Assembly (NCBI GenBank): GCA_016801845.1
Contig: CM028931.1
Location: 14,021,555 to 14,085,554 of the forward strand
DNA from: Polydactylus sextarius
Taxonomy: Eukaryota; Chordata; Actinopteri; Polynemidae
Direction of reading: 5' to 3'
Length of the DNA: 64,000 nucleotides
Numbering within the stretch: the stretch's first letter is position 1; every line of letters begins with the position of its first letter. This document shows positions 60,460-64,000 of this stretch, piece by piece. The position numbers and the translations under genes were made by a program. The notes beneath the pieces are model-generated. The model ran no database searches. It was given only the letters and a program-made list of their open reading frames with translations, and was not told the origin of the DNA.

Positions 60460-62955
60460 GTTAGTCGTCAAAAAATGAGAAAAAGTCATACTATAGTATT
60501 TCGTTATAAAAGTGGAAAAAAGTCATATTATAGTATGTCGTTATAAAAGTAAAAAATAAGTCATACTATACTATGTCGCCATAAAAGTGAAAATAAGTCA
60601 TATAATAGTATGTCGTCATAAAAGTGGGAAAAAAAGTCATACTATAGTGTGTTGTTATAAAACTGAAAAAAATCATACTATAGTATGTCGTCATAAGAGG
60701 AAAAGTCATACGATAGTATGTCGTCAAAAAATGAGAAAAAAAAGTCATACTATAGTATGTCGTCAAAAAATGAGAAAAAAAGTCATACTATAGTATGTCG
60801 TCATTAACGTAAAAAAGTCATACTATAGTATGTCGTCATAAAAGTGGGAAAAAGTCATACAATAGTATGTCGTCATAAGTGGGAAAAAAGTCATACTATA
60901 GTGTGTTGTTATAAAACAAAAAAAAAATCATACTATAGTATGTCGTCATAAAAGAGGAAAAATGTCATACTATACTATGTCGTCATTAAAGTAAAAAAAA
61001 AAGTCATACTATAGTATGTCGTTATAAAAGTGGGAAAAAGTCACACTATAGCATGTCGTCATAAAAGTGGAAAAAAAGTCACACGATAGTATGTCATCAT
61101 AAAAGTGGAAAAAAGTCATACAATAGTATGTTGTCATAAAAGTGGGGGAAAAAAGTCATACTAGTGTATTGTTATAGAACTGAAAAAAAATCATACTATA
61201 GTATGTCGTCATAAAAGTAAAAAATAAGTCATACTATACTATGTCGTCATAAAAGTGAAAATAAGTCATATAATAGTATGTCGTCATAAAAGTGGGAAAA
61301 AAGTCATACTATAGTGTGTTGTTATTAAACTGAAAAAAATCATACTATAGTATGTCGTCATAAGAGGAAAAAAGTCATACGATAGTATGTCGTCAAAAAA
61401 TGAGAAAAAAAGTCATACTATAGTATGTCGTCATAAAAGTGTGAAAAAGTCATACTATAGTATGTCGTCATTAAAGTAAAAAAAAGTCATACTATAGTAT
61501 GTCGTCATAAAAGTGGGAAAAAGTCACACTATAGCATGTCGTCATAAAAGTGGGAAAAAAAGTCATACAATGTTATGTCGTCATAAAAGAGGAAAAAAGT
61601 CATATGATAGTATGTTGTCATAAAAGTGGAAAAAAAAGTCATATGATAGTATGTCGTAATAAAAGTGGGAAAAAAGTCATACTATAGTGTGTTGTTATAA
61701 AACTGAAAAAAATCATACTATAGTATGTCTTCATAAAAGTAAAAAAAAGTCATACTATAGTATGTTGTCATAAAAATAAAAAAAGACATACTATAGTGTG
61801 TCGTCAGAAAGGTGAAAATAAGTCATACTATATTATGTCATCTGAAAATTTAAAAAACATACTATAGTATGTCATCATAAAACTGAAAAAAGTCATACTA
61901 TACTATGTCGCCATAAAAGTGAAAATAAGTCATATGATAGTATGTTGTCATAAAAGTGGAAAAAAAAGTCATATGATAGTATGTCGTAATAAAAGTGGGA
62001 AAAAAGTCATACTAGTGTATTGTTATAGAACTGAAAAAAAATCATACTATAGTATGTCGTCATAAAAGTAAAAAATAAGTCATACTATACTATGTCGTCA
62101 TAAGAGGAAAAAAGTCATACGATAGTATGTCGTCAAAAAATGAGAAAAAAAGTCATACTATAGTATGTCGTCATAAGAGGAAAAAAGTCATACGATAGTA
62201 TGTCGTCAAAAAATGAGAAAAAAAAGTCATACTATAGTATAATACAAGTCATAATAAAGTGGGAAAAAGTCATACTATAGTATGTCGTCATTAAAAGTAA
62301 AAAAAAAAGTCATACTATAGTATGTCGTTATAAAAGTGGAAAAAAGTCACACTACAGCATGTCAAAAAAGTCATAAAAGTGGAAAAAAAAGTCACATACG
62401 ATAGTATGTCATCATAAAAGTGGAAAAAAGTCATACAATAGTATGTTGTCATAAAAGTGGGGGAAAAAAGTCATACTAGTGTATTGTTATAGAACTGAAA
62501 AAAAATCATACTATAGTATGTCGTCATAAAAGTAAAAAATAAGTCATACTATACTATGTCGTCATAAAAGTGAAAATAAGTCATATAATAGTATGTCGTC
62601 ATAAAAGTGGGAAAAAAGTCATACTATAGTGTGTTGTTATTAAACTGAAAAAAATCATACTATAGTATGTCGTCATAAGAGGAAAAAAAGAGTAAATAAA
62701 ATAAAAGAGGAAAAATGTCATACTATACTATGTCGTCATTAAAGTAAAAAAAAGTCATACTATAGTATGTCGTTATAAAAGTGGGAAAAAGTCACACTAT
62801 AGCATGTCGTCATAAAAGTGGAAAAAAAGTCACACGATAGTATGTCATCATAAAAGTGGAAAAAAGTCATACAATAGTATGTTGTCATAAAAGTGGGGGA
62901 AAAAAGTCATACTAGTGTATTGTTATAGAACTGAAAAAATCATACTATAGTATGT

Positions 62956-64000
62956 CGTCATAAGAGGAAAAAAGTCATACGATAGTATGTCGTCAAAAAA
63001 TGAGAAAAAAAGTCATACTATAGTATGTCGTCATAAAAGTGGGAAAAAGTCATACTATAGTATGTCGTCATTAAAGTAAAAAAAAGTCATACTATAGTAT
63101 GTCGTCATAAAAGTGGGAAAAAGTCACACTATAGCATGTCGTCATAAAAGTGGGAAAAAAAGTCATACAATGGTATGTCGTCATAAAAGTGGGAAAAGAA
63201 GTCATACAATGTTATGTCGTCATAAAAGAGGAAAAAAGTCATATGATAGTATGTTGTCATAAAAGTGGAAAAAAAAGTCATATGATAGTATGTCGTAATA
63301 AAAGTGGGAAAAAAGTCATACTATAGTGTGTTGTTATAAAACTGAAAAAAATCATACTATAGTATGTCTTCATAAAAGTAAAAAAAAGTCATACTATAGT
63401 ATGTTGTCATAAAAATAAAAAAAGACATACTATAGTGTGTCGTCAGAAAGGTGAAAATAAGTCATACTATATTATGTCATCTGAAAATTTAAAAAAACAT
63501 ACTATAGTATGTCATCAGAAAACTGAAAAAAGTCATACTACACTATGTCGCCATAAAAGTGAAAATAAGTCATATAATAGTATGTCGTCATAAAAGTGGG
63601 AAAAAAGTCATACTATAGTGTGTTGTTATAAAACTGAAAAAAATCATACTATAGTATGTCGTCATAAGAGGAAAAAAGTCATACGATAGTATGTCGTCAA
63701 AAAATGAGAAAAAAAGTCATACTATAGTATGTCGTCATAAAAGTGGGAAAAAGTCATACTATAGTATGTAAGTCATTAAAGTAAAAAAAAGTCATACTAT
63801 AGTATGTCGTCATAAAAGTGGGAAAAAGTCACACTATAGCATGTCGTCATAAAAGTGGGAAAAAAAAGTCATACAATGGTATGTCGTCATAAAAGTGGGA
63901 AAAGAAGTCATACAATGTTATGTCGTCATAAAAGAGGAAAAAAGTCATATGATAGTATGTTGTCATAAAAGTGGAAAAAAAAAGTCATATGATAGTATGT
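62956..64000. repeat. ~704-bp higher-order duplication at array right side
   Basis: The order of variants starting cgtcataagaggaaaaaag at 62956 recurs from 63660 (offset about 704 bp) and runs to the window end. An older copy of the same order is seen at about 61354. Confidence 0.75.

Larger units (their letters stand above)
54100..64000. repeat. Giant satellite, right arm in inverted orientation
   Basis: From about 54.1 kb the units read as the reverse complement of the left arm: gtcatactatagtatgtcg + tcataaaagtgggaaaaa. They continue for at least 9.9 kb to the window end. The strand is now A-rich. The same sub-variants as in the left arm appear, inverted (for example gtcatactagtgtattgtt at about 54968, 58328, 61156 and 62471). 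Long duplicated blocks are present (see 54868-55148, 59581-60459 and 62956-64000). Open frames inside are artefacts. Confidence 0.93.

Noticed and set aside
49400..64000. CRISPR-like array of palindromic repeats
   Set aside because: Genomic context is vertebrate, there are no unique spacers, and the linkers between palindromes are themselves part of the repeat.

Overview
This window is vertebrate nuclear DNA, almost certainly from a teleost fish. Coding sequence is sparse and split into small exons with GT/AG borders. The rest is intron and intergenic DNA full of microsatellites, homopolymer runs and decayed DNA transposons and LINEs. The protein matches are to vertebrate families. Most long open frames in the window are chance products of repeats.

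Region by region: (1) About 1-30.6 kb is the 5' part of a minus-strand SynGAP-family RasGAP gene, most likely dab2ip, which runs off the left edge. Coding exons are seen at 30525-30564, 18331-18455 and 10630-10756. A separate first exon at 4051-4090 has a matching splice phase. The introns between them hold many transposon relics. (2) 36504-40245 is a complete six-exon minus-strand CutA-family gene encoding 161 residues, with a CCAAT/ETS/GC-box promoter near 40.5 kb. (3) 43231-46628 is a complete plus-strand torsin-1 gene, an AAA+ ATPase of the ER lumen and nuclear envelope. It has two interchangeable first coding exons, giving 339- and 331-residue products. (4) 48606-49228 is a broken coiled-coil coding exon on the minus strand. 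(5) From about 49.4 kb to the end lies a huge AT-rich satellite of about 37-40 bp units built around a 14-bp palindrome. Its orientation flips near 54.09 kb, and it has higher-order repeats in both arms.

The cuta-like and torsin genes are head to head, with the RasGAP gene downstream of cuta on the same strand as cuta. SynGAP-family RasGAP genes, CutA genes and torsins are also found near one another in mammalian paralogous regions (SYNGAP1/CUTA; DAB2IP and TOR1A/B on one chromosome arm; RASAL2/TOR3A). This supports the gene calls. I see no functional link between the three proteins. Exon borders were read by eye from splice consensus, phase and protein similarity. No transcript or database was consulted.
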